Below, piece after piece: positions 10,742-20,624 of a stretch of DNA of 64,000 bases. Origin of the DNA: Vibrio tubiashii (lineage in GTDB: Bacteria; Pseudomonadota; Gammaproteobacteria; Enterobacterales; Vibrionaceae); contig NZ_CP117029.1 in the NCBI RefSeq assembly GCF_028551255.1, positions 2,604,001-2,668,000 of the forward strand, in the 5' to 3' direction. Made by a program: the position numbers and the translations under genes. Position 1 is the stretch's first letter; each line of letters starts with the position of its first letter. The notes under the pieces are model-generated. The model was given only the letters and a program-made list of their open reading frames with translations, ran no database searches and was not told where the DNA came from.

Positions 10742-12556
10742 ATGGCCATGAATAACCACAAGCGTCTAAGTGTAACACGCTTACTGACTCCTGTAGCACT
10801 TGCTGTCACATTGGCAGCGTGTTCTTCTGCTCCTAAGACGCCGCGAAGTGTCGATATTACCCTAGATCCGAATCAATCGGTGCAAACCTACTTAATGCGC
10901 GCCGACAGCAGCCAGGGTAGCTTACAAAATGACTGGTTAATCATGGCACTAAAAGCCTCTATTGACTCAGGTGACCTTGTTCAATCTGAACTATTGATCA
11001 AGCGTTTAGCTCGCCAGTCTTTAAACGACATGCAGCAAGCCGAATGGCAACTCGCACGTGCCGAACTGCTCGTGACTCAAGGTAACCATGCCGAAGCATT
11101 GCAAATTCTCAACTTCAGACCGTCTTGGCAGTTAGGCGAAGACCAATGGCTTAACTACCACCAGTTACGCGCTTCACTGTTTACCAAGCAGGGTGACTTC
11201 TTCAACGCGACACGCGAACTCTCTTTGAGTAGTCGATACCTTCCAGAAAGTGAGCAAGCCTTTGTCGCACAGGGGATTTGGAATAACCTAAGTCAGTACT
11301 CAGCTTCGCAAATCGAAACGTTAAAACAGCAAGAGTCCGATCCAGTCATCTCTGGTTGGCTTGAGTTAACCGGTCTAACTAAGAGTCTGGCAAGCAATCT
11401 TCCACAGCTAAAATCTGGCCTTGAGCAATGGCTTGTAGATAACCCAACTCACCCCGGCGCTATCTACACCCCTCAAGCCGTAACTGACATTATCGCTTTA
11501 GAAATCACCAAGCCAGTGAACACGGCCTTGCTGCTACCACTGTCAGGCCAGTTTGCTAAGCAAGCTCAGTTGATTCGTGATGGGTTTATCCTTGAAATGA
11601 TGAACGATGGTGAGCGCGATGAAAATGCCACACTAACGGTCATTGATACCAACGCTACTTCTATCGAAGAGCTTGAAGCAACATTGGTAGAAAAACAGAT
11701 TGATTCAGTGGTCGGCCCGCTATTAAAAAGCAACATAGAGAAACTACAGCAAGCGCAAGCTAGCTTTGCCAACCCACTCCCAACGCTGGCACTTAACATT
11801 CCAGATGAAGTCGAAGCCGGTAACAACACTTGCTACTTAGCTCTGTCGCCTGAGCAAGAAGTGGCACAAGCGGCTAAGCATTTAGCGCAGCAAGGCTACC
11901 AGTATCCGTTAATCCTTGCGCCACAAGGTCGTTTGGGGTCACGAGTTGTCGAAGCGTTCGAGCAAGAGTGGCATAAGCACAGTGAGAATAAGGTTGCAGT
12001 AAACCTCTTCGGTGACAAGCGTCAACTCCAACGCGATATCAACAAAGTATTTGGGCTACAAAGTAGCCAACAACACATAGCCCAGATGGAATCACTACTC
12101 AACATTCCGTTAGAAAGCCAACCGCGTAGCCGCCGTGATATCGATGCAGTTTACATTGTCGCAAACGGCTCTGAACTTACGTTGATTAAGCCATTTATTG
12201 AAGTGGCGATTAACCCTGATACAGTGCCACCTAAACTCTACTCGAACTCACGCAGTAACAGTGGTCGCCAGCAATACGAAGATCTTTCGGGTGTGATGTA
12301 CAGCGACATTCCACTACTAAATCAACCTGATGCGGCACTCAAAGCTCAAATGGACCAACTTTGGCCAAAAGATTCCAATGCTGAGAAGCGTCTTCAAGCA
12401 TTGGGAATGGATGCTTACCGTTTAATGGAGCACCTGCCACAAATGAAAGTCGTGCATGATTACACGGTTGATGGCAACACGGGTGTGTTGAGCATTAATG
12501 AAGATTGTATCGTGCAACGTGAAATCAGCTGGGCGGAGCACAGTGCTACTCAGTAA
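10742..12556 (+). CDS. lpoA: LpoA, lipoprotein activator of PBP1a
   Basis: Outer-membrane lipoprotein that reaches through the periplasm to stimulate the peptidoglycan synthase PBP1a. 604 residues. A lipoprotein signal peptide ends at Cys27 (LTLAAC box). The N-terminal half is helical and TPR-like. The C-terminal half begins near NTALLLPLSGQFAKQA, a periplasmic-binding-protein fold (LppC family). The ATG at 10742 gives a normal signal peptide; the upstream in-frame codons to 10679 would add a poor leader, and ATG 10748 is an equal alternative. It heads lpoA-yraN-diaA-dolP, the same order as in E. coli. Confidence 0.93.
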   Translation: MAMNNHKRLSVTRLLTPVALAVTLAACSSAPKTPRSVDITLDPNQSVQTYLMRADSSQGSLQNDWLIMALKASIDSGDLVQSELLIKRLARQSLNDMQQAEWQLARAELLVTQGNHAEALQILNFRPSWQLGEDQWLNYHQLRASLFTKQGDFFNATRELSLSSRYLPESEQAFVAQGIWNNLSQYSASQIETLKQQESDPVISGWLELTGLTKSLASNLPQLKSGLEQWLVDNPTHPGAIYTPQAVTDIIALEITKPVNTALLLPLSGQFAKQAQLIRDGFILEMMNDGERDENATLTVIDTNATSIEELEATLVEKQIDSVVGPLLKSNIEKLQQAQASFANPLPTLALNIPDEVEAGNNTCYLALSPEQEVAQAAKHLAQQGYQYPLILAPQGRLGSRVVEAFEQEWHKHSENKVAVNLFGDKRQLQRDINKVFGLQSSQQHIAQMESLLNIPLESQPRSRRDIDAVYIVANGSELTLIKPFIEVAINPDTVPPKLYSNSRSNSGRQQYEDLSGVMYSDIPLLNQPDAALKAQMDQLWPKDSNAEKRLQALGMDAYRLMEHLPQMKVVHDYTVDGNTGVLSINEDCIVQREISWAEHSATQ

Positions 12557-12908
12557 ACGCGCACAAGGGCAACATTACGAAGCTGCAGCTGAAAAGCATC
12601 TTATCAGTTGCGGCTTATCGCCAATTGAGAGAAACTTCCTTATCAAAGGAGGCGAACTCGACCTAATTATGAAAGATGGCGAGACGATCGTTTTTGTCGA
12701 AGTTCGCTACCGTAAAAGCCAAACTTATGGACATGCTGCGGAAACAGTGACCGCCAGCAAAATGAACAAGCTCATCAAAACCGCCACGCTGTGGCTGAGC
12801 AAAAATGGCTTATCTATCTATTCAACCGATTTTCGCTTTGACTTAGTGGCTATCCATCAGCAAGGCGCGCAAATCGAGTGGATCAAAAACGCAATTACTC
12901 AAGGATAA
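12543..12908 (+). CDS. yraN: YraN family protein (UPF0102), nuclease-like fold
   Basis: 121 residues from a GTG at 12543, chosen because GGCGGAG sits 4-5 bases before it; it overlaps the lpoA end by 14 bases. The stretches GELDLIMKDG and FVEVRYRK hold the acidic residues of a restriction-endonuclease-like core (the E-x-D and E-V-R pattern). The biological role of this widespread family is not established. The context between lpoA and diaA is conserved in gammaproteobacteria. Confidence 0.9.
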   Translation: MLLSKRAQGQHYEAAAEKHLISCGLSPIERNFLIKGGELDLIMKDGETIVFVEVRYRKSQTYGHAAETVTASKMNKLIKTATLWLSKNGLSIYSTDFRFDLVAIHQQGAQIEWIKNAITQG

Positions 12909-13502
<594 letters not shown>

Positions 13503-13505
13503 GTT

Positions 13506-14075
13506 ATGAAGATGTTTAAAGGCTTATTGCTGTCATTTTTCGCCCTCAGCTTGACCGGTTGTGCAGGTCTGTTTGTCGCAGGTGCGGCAACAACAGCCAG
13601 TATTGTGATTGATCCAAGAACAACTCAAGAGATCTGGGACGACAATAACATTGAGTTTGAAATTGCAGGTATCGGCAACAAAGCACCGTTCAGAGGTAAC
13701 GCACGTATTACTGCTAGCTCTTACAATGGCAGCGTAGTTTTAATGGGGCAAGCGAATACCGAGCAGCTTAAGCGTGAGATTGAAAGTCGCGCCCGTGATA
13801 TAAAAGGCGTCGAGAACATATATAACCAACTGCGCGTTAAAGCGCCACTCTCTGTTGGCGAGATCAGTCACGACAGTTGGATCACCACTAAGGTTAAATC
13901 CGCTTTAATTGCCAACTCTGAATTAAGTGGAACCAAAATTAAGGTCATCACTGAAGATAAAGAAGTCTTCCTACTTGGCTACGTTTCAGATGAACATGCT
14001 GAAATAGCGATAGATATCGCCCGCAATACCTCAGGGGTAAAACAGGTGGTAAAAGCATTCCATCAGGGAAGCTAA
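13506..14075 (+). CDS. dolP: DolP (YraP), outer-membrane lipoprotein with two BON domains
   Basis: 189 residues with a lipoprotein signal ending at Cys19 (LTGC). Two BON domains follow, visible as two similar segments with GSVVLMGQANT (first) and KEVFLLGYVSDE (second), each ending in an ...GV(K/E)... strand. The E. coli protein binds anionic lipids at division sites and supports BAM activity. It is the last gene of the lpoA cluster, three bases after diaA, with a terminator just downstream. Confidence 0.92.
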   Translation: MKMFKGLLLSFFALSLTGCAGLFVAGAATTASIVIDPRTTQEIWDDNNIEFEIAGIGNKAPFRGNARITASSYNGSVVLMGQANTEQLKREIESRARDIKGVENIYNQLRVKAPLSVGEISHDSWITTKVKSALIANSELSGTKIKVITEDKEVFLLGYVSDEHAEIAIDIARNTSGVKQVVKAFHQGS

Positions 14076-14090
14076 GCGAATCGCAGATAC

Positions 14091-14119
14091 AAAAAAGCAG
14101 CGCTAGGCGCTGCTTTTTT
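14091..14119. terminator. Bidirectional terminator between dolP and sspB
   Basis: The stem GCAGCGC/GCGCTGC is flanked by AAAAAA on the left and TTTTTT on the right, so it can end both convergent transcripts. Confidence 0.9.
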
Positions 14120-14120
14120 A

Positions 14121-14615
14121 TTATTTAACGACTCTAAGACTCGGTCGACCTTTAGGTCTTGGCGGCTCGTCATCACCCACTGTCGCATCTGCGGTTTCTG
14201 GTTCTGGCTCCACCTCTGTCGCAACTGACAATGGTTGAGGCTCGTCAGATACCTCTTCAATGCCTTCTTCCTCGTACTCAGCCATGTAAGCCTCTTCAGG
14301 CTCAAACATCGTACCTGCGCCGTTTTCACGTGCGTAGATAGCTTGTACTGCATATAAAGGAACAATCACTGAGTGAGGGCGACCACTAAAGCGAGCATTG
14401 AAGGTAATCGCTTCGTTGCCTAACTCTAGATTACCCACCGCTCTCGGAGCGATATTAAGGATAATCTGACCGTCTTGAACAAACTCCAAAGGTACACGTA
14501 CACCAGGTAGTTCTGCTGCCACGACCAAGTGTGGAGTTAAATCGTTATCCACCAGCCAATCATAGAATGCACGAAGCATGTATGGTCGGCGTGGTGTCAT
14601 GTTTGCTATATCCAT
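14121..14615 (-). CDS. sspB: SspB, ClpXP adaptor for ssrA-tagged proteins
   Basis: 164 residues. The folded N-terminal domain (MTPRRPYMLRAFYDWLVDN to about residue 110) binds the ssrA tag. A long acidic, flexible linker rich in Glu and Pro follows. The basic C-terminal tail RPSLRVVK (last eight residues) is the ClpX-docking XB motif. This three-part layout is diagnostic. The gene lies 11 bases after sspA in the usual sspAB operon. Confidence 0.95.
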   Translation of the reverse strand: MDIANMTPRRPYMLRAFYDWLVDNDLTPHLVVAAELPGVRVPLEFVQDGQIILNIAPRAVGNLELGNEAITFNARFSGRPHSVIVPLYAVQAIYARENGAGTMFEPEEAYMAEYEEEGIEEVSDEPQPLSVATEVEPEPETADATVGDDEPPRPKGRPSLRVVK

Positions 14616-14626
14616 CTTCTCGCCAA

Positions 14627-15262
14627 TTAACGAGCTAGACGCATTTCACGTTCAGCTTCAGTTAGAGAAGCTAGGAATGAATCACGTTCAAATACGCGGT
14701 TCATGTAAACTTTTAGTTCTTTAGAACCTGGGCCTACTAACTCGATACCAAGTTGAGGTAGACGCCATAGTAACGGTGCTAAGTAACAGTCAATTAGGCT
14801 GAACTCTTCGCTCATGAAATATTCGTACTCAGCAAAAACTGGGCCTAGAGTTAGCAGGTCATTACGTAGTTTGTTACGTGCTGCTTCTGCTTCCTCTGCG
14901 TTGCCTTTTACGATTTTCTCAGCAAGCGTGTACCAGTTTTTCTCAATACGGAAGATCATTAGACGGCTGTTACCACGAGCAACTGGGTAAACTGGCATCA
15001 ATGGTGGATGAGGGAAACGCTCATCTAGGTATTCCATGATGATCTTTGAATCGTAAAGCGCTAGTTCACGGTCTACTAACGTTGGTACTGTCTTGTACGG
15101 GTTAAGTTCAATAAGCTCCGCAGGTAGATTTGCTTCATCTACGAGTTCTACTTCAACGCTTACACCTTTCTCTGCTAGAACAATACGTACCTGATGGCTA
15201 TACATATCAGATGCACTTGAAAATAGAGTCATCACAGAACGTTTATTGGCAGCTACAGCCAT
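14627..15262 (-). CDS. sspA: SspA, stringent starvation protein A
   Basis: 211 residues with the glutathione-S-transferase fold. SspA binds RNA polymerase and sigma-70 and alters transcription under starvation or acid stress. The N-terminus MAVAANKRSVMTLF is almost identical to that of E. coli, and a GGAGGG ribosome binding site precedes the ATG at 15262, so the in-frame codon at 15277 is rejected. The motifs YLDERFPHPPLMPV and SLIDCYLAPLLWRLP are family hallmarks. A terminator separates it from petC upstream. Confidence 0.95.
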   Translation of the reverse strand: MAVAANKRSVMTLFSSASDMYSHQVRIVLAEKGVSVEVELVDEANLPAELIELNPYKTVPTLVDRELALYDSKIIMEYLDERFPHPPLMPVYPVARGNSRLMIFRIEKNWYTLAEKIVKGNAEEAEAARNKLRNDLLTLGPVFAEYEYFMSEEFSLIDCYLAPLLWRLPQLGIELVGPGSKELKVYMNRVFERDSFLASLTEAEREMRLAR

Positions 15263-15287
15263 GGAGCCCTCCAGCACACTTACAAAT

Positions 15288-15320
15288 ATAAAAACAATGG
15301 AGGCTAAGCCTCCATTGTTA
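15288..15320 (-). terminator. Terminator of the petABC operon
   Basis: Minus strand: AACAATGGAGGC, a short loop, then GCCTCCATTGTT and T-rich DNA. The 12-base stem is perfect. It lies between the petC stop and sspA. Confidence 0.85.
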
Positions 15321-15359
15321 AGTTCAAAAATTGGGAATTAGCACAGTATGATAGCACAA

Positions 15360-16097
15360 TTAGTGCACATCACGCCAATACTCTTTCTTCAGTAGCACAA
15401 CAACAATCGTGAAGATGACTAGGAAAGCCATTACCCACCAACCTAGCGCATGACGCTCTAGTTTCACTGGGTCACCTGAGTACTCTAAGAAGTTAACCAA
15501 ATCGCGTACTGCTTGGTCGTACTCTTCATTGTTTAGCTCACCGGTACCATCAGCTTCAATGCCAACCACTTTTGTCACTTCTTTGTCATCTACGACATGA
15601 GTTTCAAAAACTGGCTTAGGAATGCCTTGCAGCTCTTCTAGTACATGAGGCATACCAACGCTTGGGAAAACAATGTTGTTAACGCCAAACGGACGGCTTG
15701 GGTCCTCATAGAATGAACGTAGGTATGTGTATAGCCAATCCGTACCACGAACACGAGCAACCAGTGTTAGATCTGGCGGTGGAGCACCAAACCATTTCGC
15801 TGCTGACTTCTCAGGAATCGAGTTTTCCATCAAGTCACCCACTTTCGCTTCTGGGTCAAAGATTAGATTTTCTTTAAGCAGTTCAACTGGGATACCAATG
15901 TCACGAGCGACACGCTCATAACGTTGGTATTGAGCTGAGTGACAGCCGAAACAGTAGTTCATAAACAGTTTCGCACCGTTTTGCAGTGAAGCTTGGTCAC
16001 TCAGATCATTGTTTGCTTTATCAAGTGGTACGTTCGCACCCGCTGCCATCGCCAATGAAGGCAGCATTGCAAATAAAATTACAATCCATTTTTTCAT
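15360..16097 (-). CDS. petC: Ubiquinol-cytochrome c reductase, cytochrome c1 subunit
   Basis: 245 residues. A cleavable Sec signal (residues 1-18, ending AMA) is followed by a periplasmic c-type cytochrome domain with the haem-binding motif CFGCH near residue 50, and one C-terminal membrane anchor before the end KKEYWRDVH. It passes electrons from the Rieske centre of complex III to soluble cytochrome c. The start overlaps the petB stop (ATGA). It is the last gene of petABC. Confidence 0.96.
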   Translation of the reverse strand: MKKWIVILFAMLPSLAMAAGANVPLDKANNDLSDQASLQNGAKLFMNYCFGCHSAQYQRYERVARDIGIPVELLKENLIFDPEAKVGDLMENSIPEKSAAKWFGAPPPDLTLVARVRGTDWLYTYLRSFYEDPSRPFGVNNIVFPSVGMPHVLEELQGIPKPVFETHVVDDKEVTKVVGIEADGTGELNNEEYDQAVRDLVNFLEYSGDPVKLERHALGWWVMAFLVIFTIVVVLLKKEYWRDVH

Positions 16098-17359
16098 TTG
16101 AATGTCACCCTTTCTGGTAGTGGCTTAGTCGCTTCGTTCTTACTGTAGAAGTACAGCAGTACGAAGAACATGAAGTAAGCTAAGCTGAAGATCTGAGCTA
16201 ATAGCGTGTATGTTGGTGTTGCTGGTAGCGCACCAAGAATACCCAACGCGATAAAGCTGATCGTGAACTGGATGATATTGAATAAATGGAACTTACTGCG
16301 GTAGCGGTAAGAACGTACACGACAACGGTCTAACCAAGGTAGTACAAATAGAACCGCAATCGATGCACCCATCGCGATAACACCTAGTAGCTTATCCGGA
16401 ACCGCACGTAGAATCGCGTAGAACGGAGTGAAGTACCATACAGGAGCAATGTGCTCAGGTGTTTTCAGTGGGTTTGCTGCTTCAAAGTTAGGTGGCTCAA
16501 GGAAGTAACCGCCCATCTCTGGGTTGAAGAACAGCACATAACAGAAGAAGAATAGGAAACCGGCTACACCAACCATATCTTTCACAGTCCCGTACGGGTG
16601 GAAAGGAATAGAATCGATGATGTCGTATTTCTTAGTGTAATCGTTATGGAATGGGAACTGAGTCTTGTAGTCATCGCCCATAGTACCTTTAGGTAGCTTA
16701 GTTTCGATACCATCAGGGTTGTTTGAACCTACTTCGTGCAGTGCTAGTACGTGAAGAACGATTAGCAGTAATAGAACGATAGGCAGAGCAATTACGTGTA
16801 GTGCAAAGAAGCGGTTTAGCGTTGCACCAGAGATAACGTAGTCACCACGAATCCATAGCGTTAGGTCATCACCAATAACAGGAATCGCACCAAATAGAGA
16901 AATGATTACCTGTGCACCCCAGTAAGACATCTGTCCCCAAGGAAGCAAGTAGCCCATGAACGCTTCTGCCATCAGCACTAGGAAGATAAGCATACCGAAG
17001 ATCCACAGTAGCTCACGAGGCTTCTGATATGAACCGTAGATAAGACCGCGGAACATGTGCAGGTAGACAACAACGAAGAAGGCTGACGCACCTGTAGAGT
17101 GCATATAACGCAGCAACCAACCGTATTCAACATCACGCATGATGTATTCGATTGAGGCAAAAGCTCCGTCACCAGAAGGAACGTAGTTCATTGTTAACCA
17201 GATACCGGTTAGGATTTGGTTAACCAAGACAAGCATCGCTAGCGAGCCAAATAGATACCAGAAGTTAAAGTTCTTTGGCATCGGGTACTCAGAAAGGTGC
17301 TTCTTGTACGCATTCATTGCGGGTATGCGTTTTTCTACCCAATCAAGTAGAGCTTGCAT
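16094..17359 (-). CDS. petB: Ubiquinol-cytochrome c reductase, cytochrome b subunit
   Basis: 421 residues, integral membrane cytochrome b of complex III, which carries both quinone sites and two b haems. About eight hydrophobic segments are visible. Family stretches include YGWLLRYMHSTGAS, GYLLPWGQMSYWGAQV (Qo-site region), FFALHVIALP with a haem-ligand His, and the PEW-equivalent PVWYFTPFYAILR. The full length shows that this is the fused b6/subunit IV type of proteobacteria. The start overlaps the petA stop by one base. Confidence 0.97.
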   Translation of the reverse strand: MQALLDWVEKRIPAMNAYKKHLSEYPMPKNFNFWYLFGSLAMLVLVNQILTGIWLTMNYVPSGDGAFASIEYIMRDVEYGWLLRYMHSTGASAFFVVVYLHMFRGLIYGSYQKPRELLWIFGMLIFLVLMAEAFMGYLLPWGQMSYWGAQVIISLFGAIPVIGDDLTLWIRGDYVISGATLNRFFALHVIALPIVLLLLIVLHVLALHEVGSNNPDGIETKLPKGTMGDDYKTQFPFHNDYTKKYDIIDSIPFHPYGTVKDMVGVAGFLFFFCYVLFFNPEMGGYFLEPPNFEAANPLKTPEHIAPVWYFTPFYAILRAVPDKLLGVIAMGASIAVLFVLPWLDRCRVRSYRYRSKFHLFNIIQFTISFIALGILGALPATPTYTLLAQIFSLAYFMFFVLLYFYSKNEATKPLPERVTFK

Positions 17360-17952
17360 TATGCCTCCCCTTCTTCGTCAACACCGATAATAATCTTGGT
17401 ATCACTTAAGTATTGGTGTTTTGGAACAACTAGGTTTAATGGCGCTGGTACGCCTTGGAAAACACGACCTGCCATGTCGAACTTAGAGCCGTGACACGGA
17501 CAGAAGAAACCTGATTTAACACCCTGAACTTGCTCATTAAAACTGTCAGGTAAATACGTTGGAGAACAACCAAGGTGTGTACAGATACCTACCGCAACAA
17601 AATACTCTGGCTTGATTGAGCGATAAGCATTCTGAGCATAAGTTGGTTGTTGTTCTTCTGCTGAAGATGGGTCACGTAGCTGACCATCGATAGCTTTTAA
17701 TCCTTCAACTACAGACTGTGCACGACGGACAACCCATACAGGTTTACCACGCCATTCAACACGTACCATTTGCCCTTCTTCAAGTTTACCGATATCAACT
17801 TCAACAGGGGCACCTGCAGCTTTGGCTTTTTCACTTGGGTTCCAAGATTTAATAAAAGGAACGGCGACAGCAGCTGCTCCTAAACCACCCACAACGGCTG
17901 TTGTAGCGGTTAAGAAACGTCTGCGACCGTTATTTAAAGGCGCATTGCTCAT
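17359..17952 (-). CDS. petA: Ubiquinol-cytochrome c reductase, Rieske iron-sulfur subunit
   Basis: 197 residues from the ATG at 17952, which has a GGGAG ribosome binding site and gives the family N-terminus with a twin-arginine-type signal (NGRRRFLTATT) that also serves as membrane anchor. The two [2Fe-2S]-binding boxes are CTHLGCSP and CPCHGSKFD. The longer reading frame back to 18018 adds an Asn/Lys-rich leader that would spoil the Tat signal. First gene of petABC. Confidence 0.95.
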   Translation of the reverse strand: MSNAPLNNGRRRFLTATTAVVGGLGAAAVAVPFIKSWNPSEKAKAAGAPVEVDIGKLEEGQMVRVEWRGKPVWVVRRAQSVVEGLKAIDGQLRDPSSAEEQQPTYAQNAYRSIKPEYFVAVGICTHLGCSPTYLPDSFNEQVQGVKSGFFCPCHGSKFDMAGRVFQGVPAPLNLVVPKHQYLSDTKIIIGVDEEGEA

Positions 17953-18051
17953 CCAAACATTCTCCCATTTGCTCCTTGTGGATTTATTGTTATTCCGCTT
18001 AAAGAGCATGGCTAACAAAATACGAATTTAGTTGTATTTATTTGATGGCAA

Positions 18052-18080
18052 ATGATAAATAAAACCCTACTTTTTGACAA
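18052..18080 (-). promoter_or_regulatory. Sigma-70 promoter of petABC
   Basis: Minus strand: -35 TTGTCA (18075-18080), a 17-base spacer, -10 TATCAT (18052-18057). The predicted start near 18045 leaves a leader of about 90 bases before petA. Confidence 0.7.
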
Positions 18081-18203
18081 GATAAAGCTACCTTTTTGTA
18101 ACATTTGTGAAGCGAATCGCCAGTGAGGTCACAAAAGGAGGATAAGTAAGAGAAATCAAATGATAAGTGGCGCTAGGAAAGGATTTTTTTAACGGACAAA
18201 AAC

Positions 18204-18232
18204 AAAAAAGCCTGGCGAGAAGCCAGGCTTTT
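18204..18232 (-). terminator. Terminator of rplM-rpsI
   Basis: Minus strand: the stem AAGCCTGGC/GCCAGGCTT with a short loop is followed by TTTTTTG. It lies about 50 bases after the rpsI stop. Confidence 0.88.
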
Positions 18233-18282
18233 GGTACCACGTTCCAATGTAAACATTGGAAGCGAATCTTTTCGAAAAAAGA

Positions 18283-18675
18283 TTAACGCTTAGAGAACTG
18301 TGGACGACGACGTGCTTTACGTAGACCAACTTTCTTACGTTCAACGCAACGAGCGTCACGAGTAACGTAACCCGCAGCACGTAGAGTAGGACGTAGAGAC
18401 TCATCGTATTCCATTAGAGCGCGAGTGATACCGTGACGGATAGCACCTGCTTGACCAGAAATACCGCCACCTTTAACAGTAACGTATAGGTCTAGTTTCT
18501 CAGTTAGTTCAACTAGCTCTAGAGGCTGTTTAACAACCATGCGAGAAGTTGGACGACCGAAGTACTCATCAAGGCTACGCTTGTTGATTACGATGTTGCC
18601 GCTGCCTGGTTTAACAAAAACACGTGCAGCTGAGCTTTTGCGACGGCCAGTACCGTAGTATTGATTATCTGCCAT
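18283..18675 (-). CDS. rpsI: 30S ribosomal protein S9
   Basis: 130 residues, the standard length. It starts [20 protein letters not shown] and ends in the basic tail RRRPQFSKR, which reaches into the ribosomal P site. Signature: [15 protein letters not shown]. It is co-transcribed with rplM, 16 bases upstream. Confidence 0.98.
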   Translation of the reverse strand: MADNQYYGTGRRKSSAARVFVKPGSGNIVINKRSLDEYFGRPTSRMVVKQPLELVELTEKLDLYVTVKGGGISGQAGAIRHGITRALMEYDESLRPTLRAAGYVTRDARCVERKKVGLRKARRRPQFSKR

Positions 18676-18691
18676 TGTTCGAAATCCCCGA

Positions 18692-19120
18692 TTAGATGTC
18701 TAGTACTTGAGGTTGTTGAGCAACATGGTTGTGCTCAGCGCCAGCGTAAACTTTCAGCTTACGGTACATAGCACGGCCAAGAGGACCACGTGGTAGCATA
18801 CCTTTAACTGCTAGCTCAAGAGCCATCTCTGGCTTGCGATCAATTAGCTTCTCGAAGCTGATTGATTTTAGGCCGCCAGGGAATTCAGTGTGACGGTAGT
18901 AAATCTTACCTTTAGCCTTGTTACCAGTTACAGTAACTTTCTCCGCGTTAACAACGATGATGTAATCACCAGTGTCACAGTGTGGAGTGTATTCAGCTTT
19001 GTGTTTGCCACGTAGGCGAGATGCAATTTCACTTGCTAGACGGCCAAGAGTTTTACCTTCAGCGTCTACAACGTACCAGTCGCGTTTTACAGTTTCTGGT
19101 TTAGCAACGAAAGTTTTCAT
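18692..19120 (-). CDS. rplM: 50S ribosomal protein L13
   Basis: 142 residues from the ATG at 19120 ([11 protein letters not shown]), the same length as in E. coli. Codons further upstream to 19198 belong to the untranslated leader. Family stretches: [26 protein letters not shown] and [16 protein letters not shown]13 is an early-assembly 50S protein, and in E. coli it represses its own operon through the mRNA leader. A leader of about 150 bases with a perfect TATAAT element lies upstream. Confidence 0.98.
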   Translation of the reverse strand: MKTFVAKPETVKRDWYVVDAEGKTLGRLASEIASRLRGKHKAEYTPHCDTGDYIIVVNAEKVTVTGNKAKGKIYYRHTEFPGGLKSISFEKLIDRKPEMALELAVKGMLPRGPLGRAMYRKLKVYAGAEHNHVAQQPQVLDI

Positions 19121-19279
19121 GCTAATAATAACCCGTTCAATAATTAAATTTACACTTAAGGAGCTTTCGCTCCCACTGACTAAGAGTCCAGTTAACACCC
19201 CTTCGAGTGATTGGCACTCTCGACCCGTTATGTCGAAATACCTTCGATAATAAGGTCTGCAGTAACGGTGGGTCGCAGG

Positions 19280-19308
19280 ATTATAGAGAAGTCAGTAGAA
19301 AAAATCAC
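19280..19308 (-). promoter_or_regulatory. Probable rplM-rpsI promoter
   Basis: Minus strand: a perfect -10 TATAAT at 19280-19285 with only a weak -35 (GTGATT at 19303-19308, spacer 17). It predicts an rplM leader of about 150 bases that can form several short stems. Confidence 0.45.
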
Positions 19309-19365
19309 CTCTTTTCGCGTGAAAATTTCATTTTTTTTCAATTGAGCACAGTTCGCTTGCGCCAG

Positions 19366-20472
19366 CTATGCTAAATGTTCTTTCGCCAAGTAATCATGGC
19401 TTTGCATTTCAATCAAACGCGACTGACAGCGTTTAAATTCAAACTCCAATTGACCACCCGCATAAAGCGCTTCCAAAGGCACTTCCGCAGATATAATTAG
19501 TTTGACATGACGTTCATAGAACTCATCGACCAAAGCAATGAAACGTCTGGCAGCGTCATCTATGGTGCGATCCATAATTTGAACATCCGCCAGCAGTACG
19601 GTGTGGTAGATGCGCGACATCTCTATGTAGTCATTTTGGCTGCGCGCAGATTGGCATAGCTGTGCAAAGCTAGCATGTAACACATCTTCAGAAGCTTGAA
19701 TAACATCAATCTCTCGATGGTTGATTTCGATACTCTGAGCCCCTTTCTTCCCTTCTCCAACGAGCTGTTCATAATAGTGGCGCAGGTTTTTATCGGCTTG
19801 CGCATCTAGCGGAGAGTGGTAGATCTCGGCTTGTTCTAGAGTTCTCAAGCGGTAGTCAATCCCACTATCAACATTCAACACGCGGCAGTTTTTCTCGATC
19901 AATTCAATCGCAGGAAGAAAACGAGCACGTTGCAATCCATTGCGATACAAATCTTGCGGTGGAATATTCGAGGTCGCAACTAAGATAACACCACGTTTAA
20001 ACAGAGCTTGGAACAGAGTGCCCAGAATCATGGCATCGGTAATGTCGGAAACAAAAAACTCATCGAAGCATATGATCTCAGCCTCAGACTTAAATTTGTC
20101 AGCCACCAACTCTAGTGGGTCATTCACATCACCTAATGCATTTAATTCATCGTGGACACGATACATAAAGCGGTGAAAATGGACGCGCATTTTCTTTTCT
20201 GTCGGTAGAGCCTCAAAGAAGGTATCAACCAGATAGGTTTTACCACGCCCTACTCCACCCCAAAAATAGATCCCTTGGGGCGCTTGAGGTAGCTCAGGCG
20301 CTTTTTTACTAAACCAAGTTTTCCATCCACTCGGCTTTTCTACCGGCGTGTTAACGTAGTCGATGAATTCATGGTAGAGATTATCTAAGGCTGTAACCGC
20401 TTGAAGCTGTGCGGCATCCTTTTGAAAACCATGTTGTTTTATATCGTTGTTATAGATTTCTAATGGCGTCAT
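19366..20472 (-). CDS. zapE: ZapE (YhcM), AFG1-family ATPase of the division ring
   Basis: 368 residues. AAA-type ATPase of the AFG1/LACE1 family with Walker A GGVGRGKT (72-79), a Walker B-like EIICFDEFFVSDI, and the family stretch VATSNIPPQDLY. In E. coli it binds FtsZ and is needed for growth under low oxygen or high temperature. It is divergent from zapG, another envelope and division gene, and precedes rplM-rpsI as in E. coli. Confidence 0.94.
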   Translation of the reverse strand: MTPLEIYNNDIKQHGFQKDAAQLQAVTALDNLYHEFIDYVNTPVEKPSGWKTWFSKKAPELPQAPQGIYFWGGVGRGKTYLVDTFFEALPTEKKMRVHFHRFMYRVHDELNALGDVNDPLELVADKFKSEAEIICFDEFFVSDITDAMILGTLFQALFKRGVILVATSNIPPQDLYRNGLQRARFLPAIELIEKNCRVLNVDSGIDYRLRTLEQAEIYHSPLDAQADKNLRHYYEQLVGEGKKGAQSIEINHREIDVIQASEDVLHASFAQLCQSARSQNDYIEMSRIYHTVLLADVQIMDRTIDDAARRFIALVDEFYERHVKLIISAEVPLEALYAGGQLEFEFKRCQSRLIEMQSHDYLAKEHLA

Positions 20473-20624
20473 TGCTTCTTTACCTACTCAAGAAGACTGT
20501 CAAACTGCTATGTAGAGCACATGCATTTTTCTTTATTGGCTTAAGTTCTCATAGTACCATGTCATTTGAACATGTGTAACTAACCAGTAAAAAACATGTT
20601 AAATAACAATGATAAGGAGCAATT

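Larger units (their letters stand above)
17953..18282. other. Intergenic region between rpsI and petABC
   Basis: 330 bases without a gene. It holds the rpsI terminator (18204-18232), the petA promoter (18052-18080) and a roughly 90-base petA leader. A spaced inverted repeat TTGTGA/TCACAA (18-base gap, about 18103-18135) lies upstream of the promoter; the gap is too long for a CRP site. Confidence 0.6.

Noticed and set aside
12031..12140. Possible frameshift or fusion at the lpoA-yraN junction
   Set aside because: The 14-base overlap with a GTG start and a strong ribosome binding site is normal translational coupling; both products are full length.
18103..18135. CRP site upstream of petA (TTGTGA...TCACAA)
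   Set aside because: The gap between the half-sites is 18 bases instead of six.
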